From Cyclobacteriaceae bacterium (lineage in GTDB: Bacteria > Bacteroidota > Bacteroidia > Cytophagales > Cyclobacteriaceae): a stretch of 64,000 nt of DNA. The position numbers and the translations under genes were made by a program. Below are positions 33,868-42,987 of the stretch, in pieces (position 1 is the first letter of the stretch; every line of letters starts with the position of its first letter). The DNA lies in NCBI GenBank assembly GCA_025808415.1, contig CP075525.1:1225501-1289500 (forward strand), read 5' to 3'. The notes beneath the pieces were generated by a model that saw only the letters and a program-made list of their open reading frames with translations, was not told the DNA's origin and did no database searches.

Positions 33868-34914
33868 ATGCAGAGAATCAAAACAGCCCTTCTTTCATTT
33901 GGTATGTCGGGCAGGGTGTTTCACGCCCCATTTATTCACGCGCATCCCGGATTTGAACTTGCAGGAGCCTGGGAGCGATCGGCAAAAAACATACAGCAGC
34001 TTTATCCTGAAACTAAAAGTTACTCTTCGCTGGAAGAATTATTGCACGATGATTCCATAGCGCTTGTTGTGGTAAACACACCCACCTATACACATTATGA
34101 ATTTACAAGAAGGGCGCTTGAAGCCGGGAAGCATGTAATTGTTGAGAAGGCTTTCACAACCACAGCAGCTGAAGCAGAGGAATTGAAAACACTGGCAACC
34201 GAAGTGAATAGAAAGTTGTCGGTTTTTCAGAACCGCAGATGGGACAGTGATTTTAAAACGGTTCAGCACATTATCAGCAAAGGTGTTCTTGGTGATTTGG
34301 TAGAAGTTTCGTTTTCCTACGACCGTTACAACCCTGCCCTCAGCCCCAAGCTGCATAAGGAAATAGTGCAACCGGGAGCCGGTGTTGTACACGATCTCGG
34401 TCCGCATTTAATTGACCAGGCCTTGGTTTTATTTAAAATGCCCCAGGCTGTTTTTGCAGATTTAGCCATTACCCGTGCTTCGTCTAAGGTGTATGACTAT
34501 TTTGAAATTCTCTTACTCTATCCTTCCCTGAGGGTGCGGCTCAGGGCCGGGTATTTTGTTCGGGAACCTGCTCCGTCATACATTGTGCATGGTACAAAAG
34601 GATCGTTCTTGAAAACGCGTGCCGATGTGCAGGAAACTGATTTGCAGGCTGGTAAAAAACCTTCCGGCAAGGGGTGGGGGGTTGAGCCTGAAAAGGAGCA
34701 GGGACTACTTCATACAGAAATTGATGGCAAGGTTGTTCGTGATAAGATTGAAACACTACCCGGTAACTACATGGAATATTATGACGGCATCTATCGTTCT
34801 CTTGCCAACGATGGGCCGTTACCGGTAACAGCCGATGAAGGCGTACAGGTTATGCGCATTACTGATGCTGCGTTTGACAGCCACCGTGAAAAGAGGATTA
34901 TTGAATTGGCCTAA
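33868..34914 (+). CDS. Gfo/Idh/MocA-family oxidoreductase
   Basis: A 348-residue NAD(P)-dependent dehydrogenase. The N-terminal Rossmann domain has LSFGMSGRVFHAPFI in place of the classic GxGxxG and the VVVNTPTYTHYEFTRRALEAGKHVIVEKAFT motif containing the EKA/EKP lysine. The C-terminal half carries the VVHDLGPHLIDQALVLF motif with its catalytic histidine. This resembles the YdgJ group acting on sugars or inositols; the substrate is unknown. It follows the nqr terminator and may have its own promoter. Confidence 0.9.
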   Translation: MQRIKTALLSFGMSGRVFHAPFIHAHPGFELAGAWERSAKNIQQLYPETKSYSSLEELLHDDSIALVVVNTPTYTHYEFTRRALEAGKHVIVEKAFTTTAAEAEELKTLATEVNRKLSVFQNRRWDSDFKTVQHIISKGVLGDLVEVSFSYDRYNPALSPKLHKEIVQPGAGVVHDLGPHLIDQALVLFKMPQAVFADLAITRASSKVYDYFEILLLYPSLRVRLRAGYFVREPAPSYIVHGTKGSFLKTRADVQETDLQAGKKPSGKGWGVEPEKEQGLLHTEIDGKVVRDKIETLPGNYMEYYDGIYRSLANDGPLPVTADEGVQVMRITDAAFDSHREKRIIELA

Positions 34915-34988
34915 CCAAAAAAATCTCTACTGCAGAAGGTGGGATATGGAGACGAACTTTTTAAAACTGATTTTAAAAACTCAAAAAT

Positions 34989-35552
34989 ATGGAAACCAAT
35001 TTTCGTAAAATTATCCGCTATTTTTTTAGCGGTATGTTGTTTATTGTGCCGGTCGCGGCCACCGGTTATGTGATTTTTATTTCCTTTTCATGGCTTGATA
35101 ACTTGTTGGGTATTCCGTACCCGGGCGTTGGTTTTATTATTATTATAGCGGCCATTACCTTGTTTGGTTACCTAACATCAAACCTCGCGTTTCAAACGAT
35201 CTCCACCTGGCTTGATCATATCATTAACCGAATTCCTATGGTAAAACTGATCTATTCTTCTATTAAAGATTTGATTGGAGCCTTTGTTGGCGATAAGAAA
35301 AAGTTCAATAGGCCTGTGCTGGTGTTATTAAACAAAGAGAATAACCTTCATCAGATTGGATTTGTAACGCAGAGCGATTTAAGCGAGTTGGGATTGAGCG
35401 ACATGATTTCTGTCTATTTGCCACATGCCTATAACTTTTCAGGCGATCATTTTGTGATTTCAAAGGACAGGGTTACACCGTTAGATATCTCAGGCCCTGT
35501 GGCCATGAAGTATGTGGTGTCGGGTGGGGTTTCAGGTTTTTCAAAGGAATAG
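34989..35552 (+). CDS. DUF502-family membrane protein
   Basis: A 187-residue protein with two N-terminal membrane helices (about 10-33 and 45-70), then a cytoplasmic beta-rich part. The NRIPMVKLIYSSIKDLIGAFVGDKKKFNRPVLVLL segment and VYLPHAYNFSGDHFVISKDRVTPLDI are typical of PF04367 (DUF502). The biochemical role is unknown. It ends 3 nt before the convergent GH130-like gene. Confidence 0.88.
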   Translation: METNFRKIIRYFFSGMLFIVPVAATGYVIFISFSWLDNLLGIPYPGVGFIIIIAAITLFGYLTSNLAFQTISTWLDHIINRIPMVKLIYSSIKDLIGAFVGDKKKFNRPVLVLLNKENNLHQIGFVTQSDLSELGLSDMISVYLPHAYNFSGDHFVISKDRVTPLDISGPVAMKYVVSGGVSGFSKE

Positions 35553-35555
35553 ATG

Positions 35556-36629
35556 CTATTCAGTAACAGCCACTGCAATTTTTGAATCGGCAGTTCCATA
35601 GTACAGGAACCAACGGTTTTTGAAATACACCAATCCTTCCACAAAACAAACGTTGTTCACTTGCCCGGTAATTTCATAATCTTTATCGGGCGTAATGAAA
35701 TAATCTTCAGATCGCTTCAACACCTTTGCCGGATTTTCTTTATCCAACAAAATCTGTCCCGCTGCATAATTGCCATCGGGCAAATTGTGATCACCCTTAT
35801 CTAATTTATTCCGGCTGTTGTAGATCAATATAATGCCTTCAGTACGAAGCATGGCATGTGGTCCGGGCTCTACCAGGTCGCTGTCGAATTTACCGGGCCG
35901 CGGGCTGAATACTTTCAATAATGCATCCCCATCATATACCGGTGCCCAATCCAGCAGGTTATCGGATGTGGCCAGAAAAATATCCGTATCGCCCCAATAC
36001 ATATAATATTGCCCTTTGATTTTCGTAGTGATAAACCGGTCATTCTGCTGTGTAGTTATAATCGACCCCGATTTCGACCACAGTTCTGGATGATTTTTAA
36101 ATGCAAGCCCGTGTTTTGTCCAGTGAATTAAATCTGTAGAACTTGCCACGCACAGCCGGGCGATGTTTCCATCATATGAGGTGTAGGTGAGGATATATCT
36201 TCCGGATTCATCTTCCACTAATCGGGGATCTTCCACGCCACCTTCCCATTCTAATTTTTTCATATCATCTTCATCCGGATAAAACACCGGTTTGGGCATG
36301 CGATTGAAATGCAATCCATCTTCACTAATTGCTAATCCGAGGCGAGAGGTGCCGGCATATTTTCCTACCGTATCTTCTGCGCGGTAGAGGAGGTATACTT
36401 TTCCTTCACGCACCACCGCGCTGGGGTTGAACACATCTTTCTCTTCCCAACGCACAGTGTCTTTTCTCACCGGACAATAAAAAGAAGTATATGCTAACGG
36501 TTCCAGTACCGGGTTTAGCGAATCAGTTTTTACAAAGGGACCGAGTTGCCAGGATATGTTATCTTCTTTAATTTTTTGTGTACAGCTTGCAAGCAGCAGT
36601 AGTGCAAAGATTTGAGAAAGGTGCTTCAT
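35556..36629 (-). CDS. GH130-like glycosidase/phosphorylase lipoprotein
   Basis: A 357-residue protein with a lipoprotein signal (MKHLSQIFALLLLASC). The mature part is a five-bladed beta-propeller glycosidase fold: DVFNPSAVVREGKVYLLYRAED, GTSRLGLAISEDGLHF, the EGGVEDPRLVEDESGRYILTYTSY motif with key acidic residues, and a final YYGTADSKIAVAV. These match GH130 mannoside phosphorylases/mannosidases and related DUF377 proteins. It should act on beta-mannosides or similar glycans at the cell surface; phosphorylase versus hydrolase mode is not settled. Confidence 0.85.
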   Translation of the reverse strand: MKHLSQIFALLLLASCTQKIKEDNISWQLGPFVKTDSLNPVLEPLAYTSFYCPVRKDTVRWEEKDVFNPSAVVREGKVYLLYRAEDTVGKYAGTSRLGLAISEDGLHFNRMPKPVFYPDEDDMKKLEWEGGVEDPRLVEDESGRYILTYTSYDGNIARLCVASSTDLIHWTKHGLAFKNHPELWSKSGSIITTQQNDRFITTKIKGQYYMYWGDTDIFLATSDNLLDWAPVYDGDALLKVFSPRPGKFDSDLVEPGPHAMLRTEGIILIYNSRNKLDKGDHNLPDGNYAAGQILLDKENPAKVLKRSEDYFITPDKDYEITGQVNNVCFVEGLVYFKNRWFLYYGTADSKIAVAVTE

Positions 36630-36681
36630 TCTATCAATATAAATATAAAAGTTTACCAGTTGATTAGTCTCTGAATTGTGG

Positions 36682-36717
36682 AATTGTTCAATTGGCTAAT
36701 TAACTAATTGAGCAATT
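36682..36717. repeat. Intergenic dyad D (18-bp contiguous arms, AATTG words)
   Basis: Arms 36682-36699 and 36700-36717 are complementary in 15 of 18 positions with no spacer. The 12-mer AATTGGCTAATT at 36690-36701 recurs exactly at 51444-51455, where it forms one end of the four-helix-bundle cassette. The element lies just after the mnmA stop codon. Confidence 0.7.
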
Positions 36718-36723
36718 AACGAA

Positions 36724-37899
36724 TTAACTAATCACACCCGATCCGATCAACTCATCACCTTCATACCAGGCAGCAAACTGGCCGGGGGTAATGGCTTTTT
36801 GCGGTCGTTCGAAGATAATGTATAAGCCTTCTTCTTTTTTATGGAGTGTGCAAGGCTCAAGCGGCTGGCGATAGCGAATGCGCGCTTTATAATTTTTCGA
36901 TTCGCCTACGGATAATTTCAAATCTTCACGAATCCAATGTTCATCTTCATTTGGTACAAACAAACCCTTGCGATATAAACCGGGATGATCTTCACCCATG
37001 CCCATGTACAAAATGTTATGTTCGGTGTCTGTGCCAATAACAAATAAGGGCTTCGGCTGGCCACCAATGTTCAAGCCTTTACGCTGACCAATGGTATAGT
37101 AGTGCGCTCCGTTGTGTTCACCTACTACTTCCCCTTCACTTTGATGATAGACATAAGGTTGAGTTGACGAAATCAATTCATCCGATGATTGCCCATTACT
37201 GTATGCATTTGCAGTTTCTGGAATAACAATCGCTTTTCCCTTTTTAGGTTCCAGTCGTTGTTGCAGAAACTCAGGGAGGTGCACTTTGCCGACAAAACAC
37301 AACCCTTGCGAATCTTTTTTCGCTGCCGTGGCCAGTCCTGCTTTTTTAGCAATTTCACGTACTTCCGGTTTCAGCAGTTCTCCTACGGGAAAAAGTGCTT
37401 TTGATAATTGCTCCTGCGTAAGCTGGCATAAAAAATAACTTTGATCCTTGTTCGGATCTTTTCCGGCCATCAAGCGGTAGACTTTTTTACCGTTTATCTC
37501 AATTTCATCTCTGCGCGCATAATGTCCGGTGGCAACATAATCAGCGCCAAGCTTTACTGCAGCCTTTAGGAAAATATCGAATTTAATTTCACGGTTGCAC
37601 AACACATCCGGGTTGGGTGTGCGCCCGGCCTGGTACTCAGCAAACATATAATCGACAATGCGTTCTTTATATTCTTTACTGAGATCAATGGCCTGAAAGG
37701 GAATACCAAGATGTTGCGCCACAATCATGGCATCGTTACTGTCGTCAAGCCAGGGGCATTCGTTGGAAATGGTTACTGAGTCGTCATGCCAGTTTTTCAT
37801 GAACATGCCGATCACCTCATAGCCTTGCCCTTTTAATAAGTAAGCGGCTACGCTTGAATCAACACCACCTGATAAACCGACTACAACTCTTTTTTTCAT
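36724..37899 (-). CDS. mnmA: tRNA-specific 2-thiouridylase MnmA
   Basis: A 391-residue enzyme that thiolates uridine 34 of tRNAs for Lys, Glu and Gln. The PP-loop [15 protein letters not shown] lies at the N-terminus, the catalytic cysteines are in [11 protein letters not shown] and SQGLCFVG, and the C-terminal PUA-like part contains YTIGQRKGL. An insert of about 20 residues around 225-250 is longer than in E. coli. It is flanked by repeat elements D and E. Confidence 0.95.
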   Translation of the reverse strand: MKKRVVVGLSGGVDSSVAAYLLKGQGYEVIGMFMKNWHDDSVTISNECPWLDDSNDAMIVAQHLGIPFQAIDLSKEYKERIVDYMFAEYQAGRTPNPDVLCNREIKFDIFLKAAVKLGADYVATGHYARRDEIEINGKKVYRLMAGKDPNKDQSYFLCQLTQEQLSKALFPVGELLKPEVREIAKKAGLATAAKKDSQGLCFVGKVHLPEFLQQRLEPKKGKAIVIPETANAYSNGQSSDELISSTQPYVYHQSEGEVVGEHNGAHYYTIGQRKGLNIGGQPKPLFVIGTDTEHNILYMGMGEDHPGLYRKGLFVPNEDEHWIREDLKLSVGESKNYKARIRYRQPLEPCTLHKKEEGLYIIFERPQKAITPGQFAAWYEGDELIGSGVIS

Positions 37900-37921
37900 A
37901 CTAGGCTTTAGGCTGCAAGCT

Positions 37922-37980
37922 ACTAGCCTCTAGCTGCTAGCCTATAGGTTGTTGACTTAGGCTTGCAGCTAGAAGCTAGT
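37922..37980. repeat. Intergenic dyad E (23-bp arms, CTAGCTG words)
   Basis: Arms 37922-37944 and 37958-37980 are complementary in 21 of 23 positions with a 13-nt loop. The 16-mer GCCTCTAGCTGCTAGC at 37926-37941 recurs exactly at 55267-55282, between ftsW and murG. It lies between the TlpA-like gene and mnmA on the minus strand. Confidence 0.8.
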
Positions 37981-37989
37981 GACTAATAG

Positions 37990-39189
37990 CTATTTTAATA
38001 ACTGATTCACCATTTCATTAAACCGTTCTTTTTGCTGTTCATAATAGACGCCCGTTCCTGGTCCGGAGAAACCAGCATGTATATGTTTCACCTGGCCATC
38101 TTTTCCCACAAAGATAGTGGTTGGGAAGGCAATTACCCGATTGAGAGCAGGAAGCGTCTCGCTGGCGTTGGCGTTGGTTCCTGCGATCAGAATGTCATAG
38201 GGAACGTTTAGTTTTTCTTTCATTTTCTTAACCCTTCCGCTGGCGTAATTAAAATCGGCCTTTTGTTCGTAAGCCAAGCCAATAATTTCGATGCCGCGAT
38301 CTTTGTTTTTAGGATACCATTCGGTAAGAAAGCGGGTTTCGTCCATGCAGTTTGGGCACCATGAACCAAGAATCTGAACCACCACAACTTTGTTTTTAAA
38401 GCGTTCATCCTGAAGCGAGACGGACTTTCCCTCCACATCCGGAAAGGTAAATTCCAATGTGGTAAGCCCTTCCTTTAAATAGGTTAGCGATTCCGAAACC
38501 GGAGGTTTGGCCTGGTCATCTTTAACGCCTGTCCATTTCCGGTTACGCGATTTTCCAAGCCAATGAATCCCCGAAAGGGTATCGTTTGACTTTACTGCAT
38601 TAAAAATGTAGAGGTGATTACCATCAAACCCGCTGAGCCAGAGCGTATCGTTTAACACGTTTCCTTCCAGGTACCGGTAATCACCGGTTGGGGTAAGGAA
38701 GGTTCCTTCAGCGTAATTGCCTTTTTGAGTGATAATGCCTAATGCATCAACGGTATTGTTTTCATTGAAAAACTGAACGGCATATTTTCCGGAAAAATCG
38801 ACAACAGATGCCATGGTGTCGGTTGGCGCAAACCGGTAGTCCTTACCGTGTGTGGCCCTGAACGGAATGCGGTAATTGTCAGCATATTGAATAATGAAAA
38901 GTCCATTCATTTCCGATCCGTTAATAGCGGCCTTAAAAACCGCATCAAAAATATGGACGTTTAGCGTGATGGAATCTGCCGTTACAAGGACTTCATCGAG
39001 GTATAACCTTTCCTTACCGTTTATGATCCAGGCTACATATTGGTCCTCTTTTTTCTCCAAATCGAAGGTGAAAGGCAACTCCTGACCTTGCAATTCAAGC
39101 ATGCCCCGCCAGGTTCCTGTGTGTACTTCTGTTTTTTCTGCACCTGAGCAAGCCATTAAAAGGAGGAATAATACCGGTAAATAGCGCAT
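37990..39189 (-). CDS. TlpA-like thioredoxin lipoprotein
   Basis: A 399-residue protein with a lipoprotein signal (MRYLPVLFLLLMAC). The N-terminal 240 residues are a beta-rich domain with a repeated DxxxGKYAVQF-type pattern. The C-terminal thioredoxin fold (about 250-398) has the WCPNC active site in VVQILGSWCPNCMDE and the cis-proline segment AFPTTIFVG. It should reduce disulfides or assist maturation of redox proteins outside the cytoplasm, as in the TlpA/ResA group. Confidence 0.88.
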   Translation of the reverse strand: MRYLPVLFLLLMACSGAEKTEVHTGTWRGMLELQGQELPFTFDLEKKEDQYVAWIINGKERLYLDEVLVTADSITLNVHIFDAVFKAAINGSEMNGLFIIQYADNYRIPFRATHGKDYRFAPTDTMASVVDFSGKYAVQFFNENNTVDALGIITQKGNYAEGTFLTPTGDYRYLEGNVLNDTLWLSGFDGNHLYIFNAVKSNDTLSGIHWLGKSRNRKWTGVKDDQAKPPVSESLTYLKEGLTTLEFTFPDVEGKSVSLQDERFKNKVVVVQILGSWCPNCMDETRFLTEWYPKNKDRGIEIIGLAYEQKADFNYASGRVKKMKEKLNVPYDILIAGTNANASETLPALNRVIAFPTTIFVGKDGQVKHIHAGFSGPGTGVYYEQQKERFNEMVNQLLK

Positions 39190-39317
39190 AGAATAGTAGG
39201 TTAAAGGTGAAGAACAGGCTTTTGCGTGAAAATGTTCGCGGGCTAAGACGTCTTGTTGGAGTTTTTCACAAACAAAACTACGTAATAGTATAATCGGTAA
39301 AATCGTATTTTTAAAAT

Positions 39318-39398
39318 ATGGTTCTACACGTTAAGCAGTATCCGGATGGTCACTCTCAACAACCTTGGGCCTACAAGTATTCTGGTGCAAATTACTAG
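39318..39398 (+). pseudogene. Rhs remnant upstream fragment ended by TAG
   Basis: An ATG at 39318 opens a 26-codon reading, MVLHVKQYPDGHSQQPWAYK..., ending at TAG 39396-39398. It is in the same frame as the downstream Rhs module (the frame continues from 39399 into ATG 39432). The two pieces may be one ORF interrupted by a stop, that is, a decayed upstream part of an Rhs gene. The evidence is limited to frame continuity. Confidence 0.45.
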
Positions 39399-39431
39399 TG
39401 GAAGAATCAAGAGTATTGGGAATTTTTGTGC

Positions 39432-40472
39432 ATGTTGATGGATAATGCATTCGGCACAGAATTCCTTGTTGGTGAAGAACACCAACAAGGGCGGAGCATT
39501 GATTACGATCCTTTTGGAGTTGTGCTGGATGGTACACATTATGTGGATATCAGCAGGCCACTAAATAGTTACCTATACCAGGGAGAATTTGCTGAGTTTG
39601 AGAAGTTAACAGGATGGAGCAGGTTCTCAGGAAGAGGCAACTATGACGGAATCATTGGCAGGTTTCACTCCGCTGACCCTCAGTTTCAGTTTGCTAGCCC
39701 GTATTTGGCTATGGGGAACAATCCTGTAATGATGGTAGATCCGGACGGGGAATGGGCTTTTTTCGCAACCACATTGGCCAAGATATTTACAAAGAAAGCA
39801 ATTGCTGCCGGTTTAAAGGCTGGTGTTATCAACACCATTTCTAACTTTGATGAGAAAAAAGGTCTTGGTTGGCATACATTAGGTGATTTCGCTGCGGGAT
39901 ATCTTGGTGGTGCAGTTGGTGTAGGTTTTCAAAGCAAATTATGGGGAATGGGTGTCGGAGGGTTTGGAACATGGGCTGTTAATGGTGCAAGTTTTGACTA
40001 TAAAGGAGCCCAGGAATTTGTGGGGGGCGCACTTTCAACCTATGTGGGCATTGGCAAGGCTGTGAAGGGACACACCATTTTCAAACAAGCTAAAGGGCAG
40101 GAGACACTAGTTAAGTTTAAGAAGAAGAATGTACTGACTAACGCACTAATGAAGCACGGTGACAACTTTATCAAATACGGCCTGCAAAACACGGCTTTTG
40201 ATTTTGCCTATTCCAAGGAAAAAGACTTTAGGTCGAGAGGATGGAGACATGTGGATTTGTTTGTTTGGGGCGGGTTGAGTAGTACATTCCAAGGTATTTC
40301 CTTTGAGAAAGAAATTGGTATTGGTCAATCCCTACTTTATGTTGGCATGGACTGGATTGTAAATGGAGTTATTAAAAAGAATTATTATGGAGTTAAGATT
40401 GATGGTTCTCAAGCCAATAAGTTGGGGCTAAGTTACTTAAAATGGTTAGAATATATGTTAACAACATATTGA
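39432..40472 (+). CDS. Orphan Rhs C-terminal core with variable tip
   Basis: A 346-residue protein. Residues up to about 100 form the end of an Rhs/YD-repeat core: SIDYDPFGVVLDG, LYQGEFAEFEKLTGW, RFSGRGNYDGIIGRFHSADP and the junction MGNNPVMMVDPDGEW. After that junction comes a unique tail of about 245 residues, glycine-rich and then basic, with no family I recognise. Full Rhs proteins carry over 1000 upstream residues; here only the last part is left, so it is probably a displaced cartridge or decayed gene. The tail would be the toxin-like tip. A lipoprotein gene starts 6 nt downstream. Confidence 0.7.
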   Translation: MLMDNAFGTEFLVGEEHQQGRSIDYDPFGVVLDGTHYVDISRPLNSYLYQGEFAEFEKLTGWSRFSGRGNYDGIIGRFHSADPQFQFASPYLAMGNNPVMMVDPDGEWAFFATTLAKIFTKKAIAAGLKAGVINTISNFDEKKGLGWHTLGDFAAGYLGGAVGVGFQSKLWGMGVGGFGTWAVNGASFDYKGAQEFVGGALSTYVGIGKAVKGHTIFKQAKGQETLVKFKKKNVLTNALMKHGDNFIKYGLQNTAFDFAYSKEKDFRSRGWRHVDLFVWGGLSSTFQGISFEKEIGIGQSLLYVGMDWIVNGVIKKNYYGVKIDGSQANKLGLSYLKWLEYMLTTY

Positions 40473-40478
40473 ACTTCG

Positions 40479-41156
40479 ATGAAGAATTTCTGTTTCCTAG
40501 TTTTTGTTTTCTTGTGTTTTATGTCTTGTAAAAATTCATTTTTTTACACAGACCTCTACACTAGAGTAGACACGAAATCTCGATTATTTCTTGATACTTA
40601 TATGGCCGGAAAAGGATACTCTGTACATCGTAGTAATATTTGCCACCAAGTAGAATCTACAAACCGATTGCGTACTTCCGGTGAAATACGTTTTAACCGA
40701 TCGTCAGTTGAAAATTCAATAGTAATGGCTTATACTAAAAGTTTTAGTGATGTAAAATTTGTGTCGAATAGCAAAACTTCCTTTGATGCAAATTGCCATT
40801 TTGCCGCAAAAGTCTTACCCCAAAACTTTAAAATTTCTGAAAATGATTCTTCAGAACGTTACAGTAACATTATTATCCCGCAACTAAGAATACTTTCAAA
40901 GTCTATAAAGAGTGTATACTGGGGTGGTCCAATGGGATTTTCGGAAGACATGGGTGATGACAAACACCTTCTGGAATACAAACTGATTACATCAATTTAC
41001 AAAAACGATACACTGATTTACATGGACAATCGAACCCACTGGACGGAAGTATTCAGTGAACGAGGAGAGCAATTACATTACCAAGTACCTCAGGAGGTGA
41101 TTGATACATTGGTAACTTTATCGTTGGAGGAGTATTTTAAGAGGGTGAAGAAATAG
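40479..41156 (+). CDS. Putative lipoprotein, possible immunity partner of the Rhs tip
   Basis: A 225-residue protein with a lipoprotein signal (MKNFCFLVFVFLCFMSC). I do not recognise the mature domain, which looks mixed alpha/beta with several aromatic and polar stretches. It starts 6 nt after the Rhs module and so probably shares its transcript. By analogy with Rhs toxin/immunity pairs it may be an immunity protein, but that is an inference from position only. Confidence 0.6.
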   Translation: MKNFCFLVFVFLCFMSCKNSFFYTDLYTRVDTKSRLFLDTYMAGKGYSVHRSNICHQVESTNRLRTSGEIRFNRSSVENSIVMAYTKSFSDVKFVSNSKTSFDANCHFAAKVLPQNFKISENDSSERYSNIIIPQLRILSKSIKSVYWGGPMGFSEDMGDDKHLLEYKLITSIYKNDTLIYMDNRTHWTEVFSERGEQLHYQVPQEVIDTLVTLSLEEYFKRVKK

Positions 41157-41285
41157 TTCTGCATTAAAAACACCATAAGCAAATAAAGCAGTAAGGGAAT
41201 TAATATATAGTATGTAAAGGGAATAAGAATAAGAATGAGAATAGTACTTTACACATGTTTGTTACTTGTTAACGCTTCCTTCTCT

Positions 41286-41311
41286 GCAGAGTCTCCTGCA
41301 AGGGACTCTGC
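41286..41311. repeat. Small palindrome between island genes
   Basis: GCAGAGTC at 41286-41293 and GACTCTGC at 41304-41311 form an 8-bp perfect stem with a 10-nt loop, in the 234-bp gap between the two secreted-protein genes. No T-run follows. Nothing else recognisable is in this gap. Confidence 0.5.
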
Positions 41312-41390
41312 TGGGACAGAATTTTAAGAAAAGTTATGATTTCTTAGTAATAACAATTTTCTAGTCTTATTAACCTAAAGACTATTGATC

Positions 41391-42206
41391 ATGAAAAAAC
41401 AATTCCTTTTTCTTGTAGTACTTTTTAGTACAATAAATTTTGCTTTTGCACAGCGGCAAAAACGTATTGGCTTAATGAAAATTGATGAGGATCTTGAGGT
41501 CAATAGTACAAGTTGTTTTTTAGAAGTATCTAAGTTATCCTTTAAATCAGTTCCGCTTTGGCGGATGGGAGATTATTCAGTCACAGAATCAAAAACGCAA
41601 TGGATGACCGTGCAGGGATTAGATTGGACTCCTCGATTTACATTTATTACCGAAGGTTTTGCCGAGCGTGGTTGGAATGACCGCAAGCATTATTATGCAC
41701 TTTCAGGGCCGAATGATTTTAAAGCGCAGTGTAATTTTATTTTGCAGGCTTTTTCTGATAACCGCAATATTGAATTGAACAAGAGCACTTGGACAAACAC
41801 ACGGGAATACCGAATTAACCTTATGGCTAAACTATTTAATAATTCAGGCGTAGGTTGGAAGATTGAATCTACCCATGCCCATGGTTCAAAATTAAAGGCT
41901 AAGGGCTTTTATGAATTTTTGGGCAAACTCTATAATCAACAAGACACGATTACGATTTCTATAGTGCAGGACCGGAAGAAAGGATCACCCCCTGTTATTT
42001 TCGGAAATGATGGTGGGTTTTATGGTTTTCACTTTTATTATAATGACAAGTGCGCAGGTGCTCTCCAATTGTCTTTTAATGATTACAACCGAACATTATG
42101 GTTACGTAATGATCTTCCGGAACATATCCGAAATGCTATAGCATGCTCTATTCCTGCATTTTTACAAATGACCGACTGGATTGACGACACCTGGATTGAG
42201 AATTAA
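41391..42206 (+). CDS. Secreted protein of unknown function
   Basis: A 271-residue protein with a signal peptide (MKKQFLFLVVLFSTINFAFA, cleavage before Q). ATG 41391 is preferred over the in-frame TTG at 41385. The mature part is rich in aromatic residues and looks beta-rich; no family is recognised. It lies in the accessory island between the Rhs pair and the group II intron, with codon use not obviously different from neighbours. Confidence 0.6.
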   Translation: MKKQFLFLVVLFSTINFAFAQRQKRIGLMKIDEDLEVNSTSCFLEVSKLSFKSVPLWRMGDYSVTESKTQWMTVQGLDWTPRFTFITEGFAERGWNDRKHYYALSGPNDFKAQCNFILQAFSDNRNIELNKSTWTNTREYRINLMAKLFNNSGVGWKIESTHAHGSKLKAKGFYEFLGKLYNQQDTITISIVQDRKKGSPPVIFGNDGGFYGFHFYYNDKCAGALQLSFNDYNRTLWLRNDLPEHIRNAIACSIPAFLQMTDWIDDTWIEN

Positions 42207-42987
42207 TTAATTTACTGAATTCAACTTTCATTTAGAGATGTGTTTATAATGAGCACCAAGGCCTTTCATAATCGGTCATTCCGCTAATATTTCAGATAGT
42301 GAGCCATTTCTTGCCCTTTTAAAGCCTTTAAAGGAGATTTCTAGCCTTTGTTGGGTGTGTCACGAATTGAAGAATAGGATGTTCTTTGAATGCTGAATAA
42401 AAGATGGTAGTAGCCTTCAACCGAAAGGGAATGTAGGCATGGTCTACCAGTATCGGTGAGCAGACACAGATACTAAACCACCTGAAGGTGCTGTGCTCAA
42501 AAGGTATGGTGCTGAACGTTCAGGCAAAAGGTTTCGGTAAGACGGGATCAGGTGCGTACATGGGAGCTGAATTTCACTGAACCGCTCATGACGTGTCGAA
42601 ACGGCACCTTGTTGATAAAACCAGAGGTTTCCAACAGCTACTGGGACAAACTGTAACGATCATCTGTGTTTTGGTTACAGATCAACCGGCATTAAGGCGG
42701 CAGGAACTATGTACAGGCTTTTATTCGGAACGTGAGAAGCTGCTTTGTTGATGCGCAGAAAAGCTTTGCCGGAGCTCTGATGGCCCATCGGAGGACTGTT
42801 GGACAGCAAGACAACAGTTCAGACGGCAACTCAATCCTGATACAGTCGGGAGAAGCAACAAAGAGCCTCGGTCGAAGCCATATTAGTGAAGAAGTCTTTG
42901 TAATGAAGATGGAGCGAAGGGCTTCGGTTATCCAGTTAGAAGTATTTTGTAACAACCCCGAAAGTCGGGGGAGGAAGACGGAAGAAA

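Noticed and set aside
39324..39539. Minus-strand ORFs opposite the Rhs module start
   Set aside because: They are antisense to the Rhs core, which has clear protein-level signatures on the plus strand.
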